From positions 7,564,001 through 7,628,000 of the forward strand of contig NZ_CP084058.1 of assembly GCF_020215645.1 (NCBI RefSeq): a DNA stretch of 64,000 nucleotides, given 5' to 3'. The notes beneath the pieces were generated by a model, which saw only the letters and a program-made list of their open reading frames with translations, was not told the DNA's origin and ran no database searches. A program made the position numbers and the translations under genes. Within the stretch, counting starts at the first letter, position 1, and the number at the start of each line of letters is the position of its first letter. The DNA is from Nonomuraea gerenzanensis (lineage in GTDB: Bacteria; Actinomycetota; Actinomycetes; Streptosporangiales; Streptosporangiaceae). Of the stretch, positions 42,435 to 51,762 are shown piece after piece.

Positions 42435-43901
42435 CTACCCCCGATGCGCCTCGAAGCGCAATGTCCGTGACACCCCCACCCGCACCGTGGTCCCCGGCGC
42501 GATGGTGACAGGCTCGTTCGGCGGGATGTCGTAGAAGTTCGGATCCCCCGGCGGCTGGATCTGGGTGCCGTTGACAGAGCCCAGATCCACCAGGTTGACG
42601 TCCCACCCGTCGAGCGCCACCCGCAGGTGGCGGCGCGAGACCGAGCCGTCCGGGCTGGTGACCTTGGCGGGCCTGGCGGTGCCGCCGGCGACCTCGGGTG
42701 CGCGCTCCGGGTCGCGGCCCAGGAGGTAGTCGCTCTCCAGGGGCAGCGCGGTGCCGTCGTCGAGGATGAGGACGCCGAGCGAGGGGCGCGGGCCCTTGTA
42801 GGGGACGAGGGTGCGCTGCACCAGGGCGATGCCGCAGACGGCGCAGTAGGGCACGCGGGGGTCGTTGAAGTGGTCGTTCTTGCAGTCGACGCCGTAGACG
42901 AGCGGCCGGTCGCCGTGCTCGCCCTGCTGCTGCTCCTGCGGGGGCGGGCCCGGGTGGTCGTACGGGTCGGGCGGGCCGAGCACGGGCGGGGCGGGCTGGT
43001 CGTAGTGGTCGGGCGGGCCGAGGTGCTGCGGGACCTGCTGGTCGCCGACGCCGTTGCCGGAGGCGGGGGGCTCGTCGTAGGAGGGGAACTGCTGCTGCTC
43101 CTGCAGGGGCGGCGGCTGCTCCTGCGCCTGGTAGGCGGGCTCCTGCAGGGGCTGGTAGGCGGGCTCCTGCGGCGGCAGGTAGGGGGCCGGCTCCTGCGGG
43201 GTGTGGTAGGCGGGCGGCTCCATCGGCGCGGGCTGGGGGCCGGAGGGCGGGCCGGGCGCGATGGGCGGCTGGTCGGGCATCGGGTACGGCGGGCGCTCGA
43301 CGGGCTGCTGCTGCTGTTGCTGCTGCTGGGGCTGCTGGATGAGGTCGGCCTCCAGGTGGAAGCCGGTGGCGGGCAGCTCGCTGGTCAGCATGCGGGGCTG
43401 GGCGGGGGCCGCGGGCCGGCCGGTGAACTCGCCGGTGAAGTCGCCGACGAGGCCGCCGCCGTGCACGATGCCGCCCTCGAAGCGGACGGCGGGGTGCGGG
43501 CTGCCTGCGCCGGGAAGGCTGAGCTCGACGCGCTCGACGGGGCCGTTGACGAGGCGGTCTGCCCAGGTGAGGGAGTCGCTGCCGGCCAGCCGGGTCTCCC
43601 CGCCCGAGGTGGCGATGACGGCGGAGGCGGAGCCGCTGACGAGGACGGCGACGCCGCCGCCGACGGGGCCGGCGACCGCGCAGGTGGCGGGGTCGGCCGC
43701 CATGTTGGCCGCGAGCACCTGTGCGGCGCGGCGGGCCAGCGCCCGGCCGTCGCCACCGGAGGCGGCGGTCTCGCGCAGCGCCTCGATCAGGGCGTCGGCC
43801 GCCGACTCGGCCGAGTCGCACACCAGCAGCAACCCGCCCTCGTAGGCGACAAGCCCGGTGCCGGGAAGCGGACGCACCACTCCGAAGCCCTGGCCGGTCA
43901 T
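42435..43901 (-). CDS. FHA-domain protein with N-terminal phosphatase-like region
   Basis: A 488-residue protein. Residues ~1-175 resemble a degenerate PP2C-like domain. A disordered Gln/Pro/Tyr-rich linker follows (residues ~185-325), including eight Gln in a row. A small Cys pair segment (C-K-N-D-H-F and Y-C-A-V-C-G) may bind zinc, and residues ~365-485 form an FHA domain (L-G-R-D-P, S-V-S-R-R-H-L, D-L-G-S-V-N-G-T), which binds phosphothreonine peptides. It is probably part of Ser/Thr-kinase signalling; no kinase lies next to it here. GGGAGGA precedes ATG 43901. Confidence 0.8.
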   Translation of the reverse strand: MTGQGFGVVRPLPGTGLVAYEGGLLLVCDSAESAADALIEALRETAASGGDGRALARRAAQVLAANMAADPATCAVAGPVGGGVAVLVSGSASAVIATSGGETRLAGSDSLTWADRLVNGPVERVELSLPGAGSPHPAVRFEGGIVHGGGLVGDFTGEFTGRPAAPAQPRMLTSELPATGFHLEADLIQQPQQQQQQQQPVERPPYPMPDQPPIAPGPPSGPQPAPMEPPAYHTPQEPAPYLPPQEPAYQPLQEPAYQAQEQPPPLQEQQQFPSYDEPPASGNGVGDQQVPQHLGPPDHYDQPAPPVLGPPDPYDHPGPPPQEQQQGEHGDRPLVYGVDCKNDHFNDPRVPYCAVCGIALVQRTLVPYKGPRPSLGVLILDDGTALPLESDYLLGRDPERAPEVAGGTARPAKVTSPDGSVSRRHLRVALDGWDVNLVDLGSVNGTQIQPPGDPNFYDIPPNEPVTIAPGTTVRVGVSRTLRFEAHRG

Positions 43902-44241
43902 GCGTCCTCCCTCATGACGACCGTGCTGCGCTCATCGGTGCCCTCGCTGCGCTCGGTCACTCAACTCTCCTCCCCGGAAGCCGGCGTTGTTACGGCACCC
44001 GCACTGCCGTGCTGGCCACCAGCCATACGCATACCCAGACGGCGGGGCCGTGTCGCGGCCCCCTCGTCTCGATTCGGTGAACCGGCGGGCCGCGGCAAAC
44101 CCCTCAACTGTGCAAGTTTGGCCAAACAGAACACTATCGGCCAGTCGCGGCATCGCAGAAATCGCGGGGGTCGGCCTCGGCCGCCTGAAACTGCTGGACA
44201 CGACCCTATCGAGGGGTCGCTCGTTAAACGAGTGGGACAAA
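43902..44241. other. 340-bp intergenic region
   Basis: Between two minus-strand genes. It contains a hairpin GACCC/GGGTC with a TATCGA-type loop near 44203-44219, a possible end signal for the protease gene, and a palindrome TTTGGCCAAA near 44113-44122 that may belong to the FHA promoter. No supported gene. Confidence 0.4.
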
Positions 44242-45378
44242 TCAGACGCCGGTGAAAACGCGGTTCACATCGGCGGTCGAGAGCACGCCGTAGATCTCGC
44301 CACCGTCCTCCACCAGCAGGTACTCGCTGCCGGGCGCCTCGCGCATGGCCTCGATGAGCGGCTCCCCCTCCAGGGCGGCGGACAGTATCATGCGCGCCTC
44401 CAGGCTCTTGGCCAGCGAGGAGACGTTCACCCATGGGCGGCGGTGCTCCGGAGTGGCCTGCACGGCGGCCTCGCTGACGATGGCCACGGGCCTGCCCTCG
44501 TGGTCGACGACGACGAGGGCGCCCGCGTGGCGTTCGGTGGCCTGCCGCAGCGCCTCCGACAGCGGCGTCTCGCCGGCCACCGGGATCGCCCTGCGCGCCA
44601 GGGTGCGCGCGTTGACCTGCGGGATCCTGGCCCTGATCTTGGCCAGGCGCAGCGACTGGCTGGCGCCCATCCAGATGAACGAGGCCAGCACCAGCGGCCA
44701 CACCAGGTTGGTCAGGTCCAGCTCCCGCCCGGCCGACAGCGCGCTCGCGACCGGGAACACCACCAGCAGCACGGCCAGCACCCGCCCGCCCCAGGCCGCC
44801 ACGACGGTGCCGGAGCCGGGGCTGCGGGTGAGCTTCCACACGCCGGCGCGCAACATCCTGCCGCCGTCGAGCGGCAGCCCCGGCAGCAGGTTGAAGACGC
44901 CGACGATGAGGTTGGCGAACCACAGCTGCCAGGTGAGCACCTCGAGGATGCCGCCGTTGTTGATCAGGTAGACGTCGGCGACGAGGCCGATCCCGGCCAG
45001 GCCGAGCGAGAGCGCGGGGCCGGCCGCCGCGACCATGAACTCCTTGCCCGGCGTGGGCGGCTCCTTCTCGATCTCCGACACCCCGCCGAGGAGGTAGAGG
45101 GTGATCCTGCGGACCGGCAGGCCGTACGCCTTGGCCAGCACGCTGTGGGCCAGCTCGTGCAGCAGCACCGAGACGTACAGCAGCACCGCGAACACGAACG
45201 CCACCCCGTAGGCGGCGAAGTCGTCGAGCTGGGGCAGCATCTGCCGCATCTGCGGCCCGAACATCACGGTGATGAAGGCGGCCACCAGGAACCATGTCCA
45301 CGACACGTACACCGGAATGCCGAACGGCTTCCCCATCCGGATGCCGGAGGACCCCTGCCGCGGGCTCTGCTCGCTCAC
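44242..45378 (-). CDS. Site-2-type zinc metalloprotease (M50) with two CBS domains
   Basis: A 378-residue membrane protease. H-E-L-A-H near residue 66 and N-L-L-P-G-L-P-L-D-G-G near 155 are the zinc-ligand motifs. Five or six membrane helices are followed by two CBS domains (residues ~255-378), which sense nucleotides. Site-2 proteases cut within membrane helices, for example to release anti-sigma factors. GTG 45378 is chosen since AAGGAG lies 4-5 nt upstream; an in-frame extension to 45555 would run over the divergent nuclease gene and is rejected. Confidence 0.9.
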   Translation of the reverse strand: MSEQSPRQGSSGIRMGKPFGIPVYVSWTWFLVAAFITVMFGPQMRQMLPQLDDFAAYGVAFVFAVLLYVSVLLHELAHSVLAKAYGLPVRRITLYLLGGVSEIEKEPPTPGKEFMVAAAGPALSLGLAGIGLVADVYLINNGGILEVLTWQLWFANLIVGVFNLLPGLPLDGGRMLRAGVWKLTRSPGSGTVVAAWGGRVLAVLLVVFPVASALSAGRELDLTNLVWPLVLASFIWMGASQSLRLAKIRARIPQVNARTLARRAIPVAGETPLSEALRQATERHAGALVVVDHEGRPVAIVSEAAVQATPEHRRPWVNVSSLAKSLEARMILSAALEGEPLIEAMREAPGSEYLLVEDGGEIYGVLSTADVNRVFTGV

Positions 45379-45463
45379 CGCACTCCTTGAACGTCCATTA
45401 CGTGCTGTTGCTGCCTTGATGCTACGCGCCCGATCACGTCTACCTCGTTGCGCGGAGGTTATT

Positions 45464-45486
45464 CTGTCGGGGTCTTGACCTAGAGT
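45464..45486 (+). promoter_or_regulatory. RecA-NDp (PafBC-type) DNA-damage promoter
   Basis: CTGTCGGGG (45464-45472), exactly 8 nt, then TAGAGT (45481-45486). The published actinobacterial RecA-NDp consensus is TTGTCRGTG-N8-TANNNT; seven of nine upstream bases and all fixed -10 bases agree. It ends 7 nt before ATG 45494, so the mRNA would be leaderless. Confidence 0.7.
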
Positions 45487-45493
45487 GCGGTGC

Positions 45494-46354
45494 ATGACAT
45501 TGACCGAGCCGGTGATCATCGGAGCTCTCTCCCCGTCCCGGGCGGGCGATTTCATGACGTGTCCGCTGCTCTACCGCTTCCGGGTGATCGACCAGCTTCC
45601 GGAGAAACCGTCGCAGGCGGCGGTGCGCGGCACGGTGGTCCACGCGGTCCTGGAGCGCCTGTACGACCTGCCGGCGCCGCGCCGCTCGGTGGAGGCGGCG
45701 CTGGAGCTGCTGGGCCCGCAATGGGAGCGGCTGCTGGCCGACGATCCGCAGTACGCGCAGATGTTCGCCGACGAGGCCGAGCAGGCGCAGTGGCTCGGGC
45801 AGGCGCAGGAGATGCTGCGGCGCTACTTCACGCTGGAGGACCCGACGCGGCTGGAGCCGGCCGAGCGGGAGCTGTACGTGGAGGCGGTCCTCGACGGGGG
45901 GCTGATGCTGCGGGGGTACGTCGACCGGCTCGACGTGGCGCCGACCGGCGAGGTCCGGGTGGTCGACTACAAGACGGGCAGCGCGCCCGGGCCCGACTTC
46001 GAGGCCAAGGCGTTGTTCCAGATGAAGTTCTACGCGCTGGTGCTGTGGCGGCTGCGTGGCAGCGTGCCTCGGCTGCTGCAGCTCGTCTACCTGGGCGGGC
46101 AGGGCGAGGTGCTGCGGTACGCGCCCGACGAGGCCGACCTGCTGGCCACCGAGCGCAAGGTGATGGCGTTGTGGGCGGCGATCGAGCGGTCGCTGGAGAC
46201 GGGCGAGTGGCGGGCGCGCCGCAGCCGCCTGTGCGACTGGTGCGACCACCAGGCGCTGTGCCCGGAGTTCGGCGGCACGCCGCCGCCGGTGCCCGACCGC
46301 CAGCCGGGCGACACGACCCGCAGCAGCCGCCGCGCGGCCACCGACGAGCTGTAG
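45494..46354 (+). CDS. RecB-family nuclease with PD-(D/E)XK domain
   Basis: A 286-residue nuclease-like protein. Conserved H-A-V-L-E near residue 50, G-Y-V-D-R-L-D near 140 and V-V-D-Y-K-T-G near 155 are the PD-(D/E)XK catalytic motifs, and Q-M-K-F-Y-A is the usual motif after it. One Cys near the start (F-M-T-C-P) and three near the end (C-D-W-C, L-C-P-E-F) could hold an Fe-S cluster, as in AddB or Cas4. It should act on DNA ends in repair. A DNA-damage-type promoter precedes it. Confidence 0.88.
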   Translation: MTLTEPVIIGALSPSRAGDFMTCPLLYRFRVIDQLPEKPSQAAVRGTVVHAVLERLYDLPAPRRSVEAALELLGPQWERLLADDPQYAQMFADEAEQAQWLGQAQEMLRRYFTLEDPTRLEPAERELYVEAVLDGGLMLRGYVDRLDVAPTGEVRVVDYKTGSAPGPDFEAKALFQMKFYALVLWRLRGSVPRLLQLVYLGGQGEVLRYAPDEADLLATERKVMALWAAIERSLETGEWRARRSRLCDWCDHQALCPEFGGTPPPVPDRQPGDTTRSSRRAATDEL

Positions 46355-46466
46355 TCACCGGGCGATCACCGGCGAGCTGTAACCGCTCAGCGGCCACCGG
46401 GAGGCCGCAGCCGCCGGGCAGCCACCGGCGGGCCGTAGCCGCCGACCGGCCACCGCGAGCTGTGAC
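46340..46466. repeat. 28-bp tandem repeat at the 3' end of the nuclease gene
   Basis: Units start with ACCG...GAGCTGTA at 46340, 46368, 46396, 46424 and (partial) 46452. The first unit contains the stop codon of the nuclease gene, so the array has expanded from the coding 3' end. Confidence 0.75.
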
Positions 46467-46550
46467 GCTCGTCCTCCGGGCGGGCCCCGCCGGTGCTTAT
46501 CCTCCCTCGGGAGGAGGTTGCGGGCTTTCACCTGGTCTTACAGTGAAGCG

Positions 46551-47741
46551 GTGCGCATAGATCGGAGCAGGCTGCACGACACGGTGCTCGCCGGTGTGGT
46601 GGCAGCGGCCTCCGTGGCGCTGTACGCGCTCTACGGGCCCGATCGGCTGCAGGCCGAGGGGATCCCGGTCGAGGGCATGCGGCAGCCCGACGTGCTCGGC
46701 GCGCTGCTGCTGGTGGCGGCGTCGGTGCCGGTGGCGGTGCGCCGCCGGTGGCCGCTGTCGGCGCTGTGCGCGGGGCTGGTGCCGGAGACGCTGCTCAACG
46801 CGCTGGGCTACGGCACGGGCATGTCGAGCCTGGCCGGCATCGTGCTGCTGTACTCGGTGGCGTCCTACCGGGGGCTGGCGGTCGCGCTGGCCGGGCTGGT
46901 GCTGTCGCTGGTGACGTACCTGACGGGGGCCGTGTCGAGCCCGGTCAGGGCGGGGAGCGCGAGCGAGTACGTCGTCACGGCGCTGGTGCTGGTGGCGGTG
47001 TGGGGCGCGGGCCGCAGCCTGCGGTTGCGGCGGGCGTACCTGGAGGAGCTGAAGGACCGGGCGGCGCGGCTGGAGCGGGCGCACGCGGCCGACACGCGGG
47101 CGGCGCGGGCCGAGGAGCGGTCGCGGATCGCGCGCGAGCTGCACGACGTGGTGGCGCATCACGTCAGCGTGATGACGGTGCAGGCGGCGGCGGCGCGGCG
47201 GGTGCTGGCCTCCGATCCGGAGCTGGCGCGGGAGGCGCTGTCGGCGATCGAGAACACGGGGCGGCTGGCGATGACGGAGATGCGCAACATCGTCGGCGTG
47301 CTGCGCACCGACACCAGGGCCGACGCGCGGGCCGAGCTGGGCCCGCAGCCGGGGGTGCGGGACCTGCCCGCGCTGGTGGAGCAGATGCGGGAGGCGGGGC
47401 TGCCGACGCGGCTGCGGCTGGAGGGCGAGCCGGTGGCGCTGCCCGCCGGGGTGGACCTGGCCGCCTACCGGCTGGTCCAGGAGGGGCTGACCAACAGCCT
47501 GCGGCACGCGGGCGCGGGGGCGGAGGCGGTGGTGACGGTCCGGTACGAGCCGTACGAGCTGGACGTGCGCGTGGAGGACGACGGGAAGGGGCCGGACCGG
47601 GAGCAGGGCCGGCCGCCGGGTCACGGGCTCGTGGGCATTCGCGAGCGGGTGGCCCTCTATGGTGGAATCCTGAACATCGGTCCGCTGCCGGGGGGCGGCT
47701 TCGAGGTGCGGGCGAGGCTCCCGTTGAAGGACGGCCAATGA
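46551..47741 (+). CDS. Sensor histidine kinase, NarL/LytS-type (HisKA_3)
   Basis: A 396-residue kinase. Four to six membrane helices occupy residues ~10-150, without an obvious extracytoplasmic sensor domain. The dimerisation/phosphoacceptor helix reads R-I-A-R-E-L-H-D-V-V-A-H-H with His near 193, and the HATPase domain carries N-S-L-R-H-A and D-D-G-K-G. GTG 46551 is preferred; a TTG at 46518 lies directly against GGAGG with no spacing. Forms an operon with the response regulator. Confidence 0.9.
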   Translation: MRIDRSRLHDTVLAGVVAAASVALYALYGPDRLQAEGIPVEGMRQPDVLGALLLVAASVPVAVRRRWPLSALCAGLVPETLLNALGYGTGMSSLAGIVLLYSVASYRGLAVALAGLVLSLVTYLTGAVSSPVRAGSASEYVVTALVLVAVWGAGRSLRLRRAYLEELKDRAARLERAHAADTRAARAEERSRIARELHDVVAHHVSVMTVQAAAARRVLASDPELAREALSAIENTGRLAMTEMRNIVGVLRTDTRADARAELGPQPGVRDLPALVEQMREAGLPTRLRLEGEPVALPAGVDLAAYRLVQEGLTNSLRHAGAGAEAVVTVRYEPYELDVRVEDDGKGPDREQGRPPGHGLVGIRERVALYGGILNIGPLPGGGFEVRARLPLKDGQ

Positions 47742-48421
47742 CGATCAGAGTGCTGCTGGTGGACGACCAGCCGCTGCTGCGTACCGGTTTCCGGCTGATC
47801 CTGGAGGCCGAGCCCGACATCACGGTGGTGGGGCAGGCGGGCGACGGCAAGGACGCGCAGGAGCAGACCAGGGCGCTGCTGCCCGACGTGGTGCTGATGG
47901 ACATCCGGATGCCCGGGGTCGACGGCATCGAGGCCACGCGCCGCATCGTGCGGGAGGCGGCGCCGTCGGCGCACGTGCCGAAGGTGCTGGTGCTGACGAC
48001 GTTCGACCTCGACGAGTACATCGTGGAGGCGCTGCGCTCGGGGGCGTCGGGGTTCCTGCTGAAGGACGTGCCGCCGGATGAGCTGGTGCAGGCGATCCGG
48101 GTGGTGGCGGCGGGCGACGCGATCGTGGCGCCGAGCGTGACGCGGCGGCTGCTCGACCGGTTCGCGGCGCGGCTGCCGTCGGCCTACGAGCAGGCGGCGC
48201 CGGCCCGGCTCGACCGGCTGACCGAGCGGGAGCTGGAGGTGCTGCGGCTCATCGCCAAGGGCATGTCCAACGCGGAGATCGCGGCCAAGCTCGTGGTGAG
48301 CGAGACGACGGTGAAGACGCACGTCGGCAACGTGCTGACCAAGCTGGGGCTGCGGGATCGGGTGCAGGCCGTGGTGCTGGCGTACGAGACGGGGCTGATC
48401 ACACCCGGCGCCATCTCCTGA
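47738..48421 (+). CDS. LuxR/NarL-family response regulator
   Basis: A 227-residue regulator. The receiver domain holds D-D-Q near residues 9-11, the phosphoacceptor in V-L-M-D-I-R-M-P near Asp54, and Lys near 105. The LuxR HTH (residues ~155-215) has L-T-E-R-E-L-E-V-L and S-E-T-T-V-K-T-H-V. Its ATG overlaps the kinase stop, so both are made together. Targets unknown; the adjacent Opp operon is convergent, so control of it would need another site. Confidence 0.94.
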   Translation: MTIRVLLVDDQPLLRTGFRLILEAEPDITVVGQAGDGKDAQEQTRALLPDVVLMDIRMPGVDGIEATRRIVREAAPSAHVPKVLVLTTFDLDEYIVEALRSGASGFLLKDVPPDELVQAIRVVAAGDAIVAPSVTRRLLDRFAARLPSAYEQAAPARLDRLTERELEVLRLIAKGMSNAEIAAKLVVSETTVKTHVGNVLTKLGLRDRVQAVVLAYETGLITPGAIS

Positions 48422-48422
48422 G

Positions 48423-48486
48423 ACGGCGGACGAGGCGGCGGACGCGGCGGCGGACGCGGCGGCGGGCGCGGCGGCGGGCGCGGCAG
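48423..48486. repeat. 12-bp tandem repeat
   Basis: About five units of GGCGGACGCGGC (later GGCGGGCGCGGC) directly after the response-regulator stop codon. Read on the other strand it gives Pro/Arg repeats in an unsupported frame. Confidence 0.7.
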
Positions 48487-48566
48487 GAGGCTCCCGGCAC
48501 GACTGGACGGCCGCCCCCAGGCACGGCAGAAGGCCCCACGGCACGACGGCACGACAGCACGACAGC

Positions 48567-48597
48567 ACGGCCGCCCGGGCAGAGGCCGGGCGGCCGT
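48567..48597. terminator. Bidirectional terminator between response regulator and oppF
   Basis: A perfect 12-bp stem, ACGGCCGCCCGG (48567-48578) with its complement (48586-48597), loop of 7 nt. Twelve nt before the oppF stop; it can end both convergent transcripts. Confidence 0.75.
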
Positions 48598-48608
48598 CGT
48601 GAAGGGCT

Positions 48609-49634
48609 CTACTCGCCGGCCGTGACGGCGGGCGCCGCCGTCTTCTCGGGGGCGTTCTCCGGGAAGTGGCAGGCGACCTGGTGCCCACTGGCCAGCTCCG
48701 CCAGCGGCGGCTCGACCTGCTTGCAGATCTCCTGCGCCTTCCAGCAGCGCGTGTGGAAACGGCAGGCGGGCGGCGGGTTGAGCGGGCTGGGCACGTCGCC
48801 GGTCAGCCGGATGCGCTCGCGTTCCTTGCGCGCCTTCGGGTCGGGCACCGGCACCGCCGACATGAGGGCGTTGGTGTACGGGTGCATGGGCGAGGCGTAC
48901 AGGCTCTTGCGGTCGGCGATCTCGACGATCTTGCCGAGGTACATGACGGCGACCCGGTCGCTGATGTGCCGCACCACCGACAGGTCGTGGGCGATGACGA
49001 CGTAGGTCAGGTCCAGCTCGTTCTGCAGGTCCTCCAGCAGGTTGACGACCTGCGCCTGGATGGACACGTCGAGCGCGGAGACCGGCTCGTCGGCGATGAT
49101 CAGCTTGGGCTTGAGCGCGAGGGTGCGGGCGATGCCGATGCGCTGCCGCTGGCCGCCGGAGAACTCGTGCGGGTAGCGGTTGTAGTGCTCGGGGTTGAGC
49201 CCGACCAGCTCCAGGATGTCCTGGACGGCCTTCTTGATGCCGTTCTCGGTCTGGATGCCCTGGATCCGGAACGGCGCCCCCACGATCGCGCCGACCGTGT
49301 GGCGCGGGTTGAGCGACGAGTACGGGTCCTGGAAGATCATCTGCATGTCGCGCCGGAGCGGCCTGAGCCGGCCCTGGCTCATGTGCGTGATGTCCTCGCC
49401 CTCGAACAGGACGGTGCCGCCCGTGGGCTCGAGCAGCCGGGTCACCAGCCTGCCCGTGGTGGACTTGCCGCAGCCCGACTCCCCCACGAGACCGAGCGTC
49501 TCGCCCTTGAAGACGTCGAAGCTGATGCCGTCGACCGCCTTGACGGCGCCCACCTGCCTTTTGAACAGGCCCTTGGTCACGGGGAAGTGCTTCTCCATGT
49601 CCCGTACGGACAGAAGCAGCTCGTTGTCGCTCAC
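48609..49634 (-). CDS. oppF: Oligopeptide ABC transporter ATPase OppF
   Basis: A 341-residue ATPase with Walker A G-E-S-G-C-G-K-S near residue 50, signature F-S-G-G-Q near 160, Walker B I-I-A-D-E-P and H-loop A-H-D. The C-terminal oligopeptide-type domain with its Cys motif (C-R-F-H-T-R-C) is present and probably holds an Fe-S cluster or zinc. GTG 49634 overlaps the oppD stop by 4 nt, so the longer in-frame extension is rejected. Provides one of the two ATPases for peptide import. Confidence 0.93.
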   Translation of the reverse strand: MSDNELLLSVRDMEKHFPVTKGLFKRQVGAVKAVDGISFDVFKGETLGLVGESGCGKSTTGRLVTRLLEPTGGTVLFEGEDITHMSQGRLRPLRRDMQMIFQDPYSSLNPRHTVGAIVGAPFRIQGIQTENGIKKAVQDILELVGLNPEHYNRYPHEFSGGQRQRIGIARTLALKPKLIIADEPVSALDVSIQAQVVNLLEDLQNELDLTYVVIAHDLSVVRHISDRVAVMYLGKIVEIADRKSLYASPMHPYTNALMSAVPVPDPKARKERERIRLTGDVPSPLNPPPACRFHTRCWKAQEICKQVEPPLAELASGHQVACHFPENAPEKTAAPAVTAGE

Positions 49635-50656
49635 TGGGTCTCCAGCACTGGCTTGATCTCGTTCGCCCACAGGCTCTGCCGTTCGGCGCGGTCCATGTGG
49701 CAGCGCACCAGGTGGCCGCCCTCGGTCTCGGCCAGGGCAGGGACCTCGGTGTCCGCCCTGCCCTGCGTGCGCTCGGCGTACGGGCAGCGGGGGTGGAAGG
49801 CGCAGCCGTTGGGCACGTTGATCAGGGACGGCGGTGAGCCCTTGATCGGCAGCAGCCGCTCGGTGGGCTCCCGGTCGAGCCGGGGCATCGAGCCCAGCAG
49901 GCCCCAGGTGTAGGGGTGTTCCGGCCGGTAGAAGATGTCCTCGGTGGAGCCGTACTCGACGCACTTGCCGCCGTACATGACGAGGATGTCGTCGGACAGC
50001 TCGGCCACCACGCCCAGGTCGTGCGTGATGATGATCAGCGCCGAGTTGAACTCGCGCTGCAGGTCGCGCATCAGGTCCAGGATCTGGGCCTGCACGGTCA
50101 CGTCGAGCGCGGTGGTCGGCTCGTCGGCGATGAGCAGCTCGGGGTCGCACGAGAGCGCCATGGCGATCATGGCGCGCTGGCGCATGCCGCCGGAGAACTC
50201 GTGCGGGTAGCTGTCGACGCGCCGGGCCGGCTCGGGGATGCCGACGCGGCCGAGCATGTCGATGGCGTGCTTGCGGGCGACCTGCTTGGAGACGTCGTTG
50301 TGGATGCGGTACGCCTCGATGATCTGGTGGCCGACCGAGTAGAACGGGTGCATCGACGACAGCGGATCCTGGAAGATCATCGCCATCTTCTTGCCGCGCA
50401 GCCGGCGCACGTGCTCGGCGGAGGCGCCGATGAGCTCCTCGCCGTCGAGCCAGATCTCGCCGGCGAGCCGCGCCCTGCCGCCCTTGTGCAGGCCCAGGAT
50501 GCCGAGGCTGGTCACGCTCTTGCCGGAGCCCGACTCGCCCACGATGCCCAGGGTCCTGCCTCGCTCCAGGCTGAAGGACAGCCCGTCGACGGACTTGACC
50601 AGGCCGTCGTCGGTCGGGAAGTGGATCTTCAGGTCCTTGACGTCAAGGAAGGTCAC
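49631..50656 (-). CDS. oppD: Oligopeptide ABC transporter ATPase OppD
   Basis: A 341-residue ATPase, partner of OppF, with Walker A G-E-S-G-S-G-K-S near residue 43, signature F-S-G-G-M-R-Q-R near 158, Walker B L-I-A-D-E-P and H-loop T-H-D. The C-terminal Cys motif reads C-A-F-H-P-R-C. GTG 50656 overlaps the stop of the permease gene by 4 nt, and a longer in-frame extension inside the permease gene is rejected. Confidence 0.93.
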   Translation of the reverse strand: MTFLDVKDLKIHFPTDDGLVKSVDGLSFSLERGRTLGIVGESGSGKSVTSLGILGLHKGGRARLAGEIWLDGEELIGASAEHVRRLRGKKMAMIFQDPLSSMHPFYSVGHQIIEAYRIHNDVSKQVARKHAIDMLGRVGIPEPARRVDSYPHEFSGGMRQRAMIAMALSCDPELLIADEPTTALDVTVQAQILDLMRDLQREFNSALIIITHDLGVVAELSDDILVMYGGKCVEYGSTEDIFYRPEHPYTWGLLGSMPRLDREPTERLLPIKGSPPSLINVPNGCAFHPRCPYAERTQGRADTEVPALAETEGGHLVRCHMDRAERQSLWANEIKPVLETQ

Positions 50657-51666
50657 GAAAGCCTCACCCTCGGGTCGACCACGGCGTACAGCAGGTCGAC
50701 GATCAGGCTCGCGGCCACCACGAAGCCGGCGGCGACGAGCACGACGCCCATGACCTGGGGCAGGTCCTGGTTCCTGATCGCCAGGATGGCGAACTGGCCG
50801 AGCCCGGGCAGAGTATAGGTGGTCTCGGTGAGGATGGCGCCACCGATGAGCAGGCCGAAGTCGATGCCGAACAGGGTCAGGATCGGCGTGAGCGCGGCGC
50901 GCAGGCCGTGCTTGACCACGACCTGGTTCTCGCGCAGGCCCTTGGCCCTGGCGGTGCGGATGTAGTCCTCGCTCATCGTCTCCAGCATGCCCGCGCGGGT
51001 CAGGCGCGCATAGGTGGCGGCGAACAGGAACGCCAGCGTGATCCACGGCAGCAGCAGGTTGTAGGCCCATTGCGCCGGGTTGACGGTGATGTCGGTCCAG
51101 GCGCCGCCGGGCGGTGTCCAGCCCAGGCCGTAGCTGAAGACGACCAGGGAGATCATGCCGGTGAAGAAGATGGGCAGCGACACGCCGGCCAGGGCGGTGC
51201 CCATGGAGATCCGGTCGAAGATGCTGCCCCTGCGCAGCGCCGACAGCACGCCCACGCTGACGCCGGCCAGCACCCACAGCAGCGCGGCGCCGAGGGCCAG
51301 GGAGAAGGTCACCGGCATGCGGTCGACCAGGTCAGGCCAGACGGGCTGCCCGCTGATGAAGGAGTAGCCGAAGCAGGGCGCGGGGCACTGCTCGACGCCG
51401 GCGCCGTAGTCGTACTCGGCGCCCGCGAACAGGCCCTTGACGAACCTGCCGTACTGCACGACCACCGGGTCGTAGAAGCCCAGGCGCTCCGCGACCAGGT
51501 GCACCGTCTCCGGTGTGGCGGCGCGCCCGACGTATCGCGAGGCGAGGGCCTCGGGTGTCGCCCCCGCCCATTGCGGCACCACGAAGAAGATGCCGAAGGT
51601 GACCATGCTGATCACGACCAGCATGGCGACGGCGCCGATCAGACGCCTGATGATGTATGTGACCAC
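50653..51666 (-). CDS. oppB: Oligopeptide ABC transporter permease OppB
   Basis: A 337-residue membrane protein with an N-terminal helix (residues ~8-30), a long extracytoplasmic loop and five further helices. The EAA loop Y-I-R-T-A-R-A-K-G-L near residue 235 is intact. Two Cys in the loop (E-Q-C-P-A-P-C) may form a disulfide. It lies 97 nt after the binding-protein gene. Confidence 0.92.
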   Translation of the reverse strand: MVTYIIRRLIGAVAMLVVISMVTFGIFFVVPQWAGATPEALASRYVGRAATPETVHLVAERLGFYDPVVVQYGRFVKGLFAGAEYDYGAGVEQCPAPCFGYSFISGQPVWPDLVDRMPVTFSLALGAALLWVLAGVSVGVLSALRRGSIFDRISMGTALAGVSLPIFFTGMISLVVFSYGLGWTPPGGAWTDITVNPAQWAYNLLLPWITLAFLFAATYARLTRAGMLETMSEDYIRTARAKGLRENQVVVKHGLRAALTPILTLFGIDFGLLIGGAILTETTYTLPGLGQFAILAIRNQDLPQVMGVVLVAAGFVVAASLIVDLLYAVVDPRVRLS

Positions 51667-51762
51667 CGCTGTCGGCCGGGTGGCCCGCCCGCCGCGGGCG
51701 GGCCACCCATGCCTTCACCTGCCTTCGCTAGATCCCCGGCCCTCGTCCAGTTACCGAATCCG

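Noticed and set aside
43932..44240. 102-codon minus-strand frame between the site-2 protease and FHA genes
   Set aside because: No Shine-Dalgarno, no leaderless -10 and no protein-like pattern.
48184..48552. Minus-strand frame with Pro/Arg repeats
   Set aside because: It is the antisense reading of the 12-bp repeat and of the response regulator.
49635..50150. Long N-terminal extension of OppF (and likewise of OppD over 50657-51277)
   Set aside because: The extensions lie inside the upstream gene in another frame; GTG starts overlapping the upstream stop codons by 4 nt give proteins of normal length.
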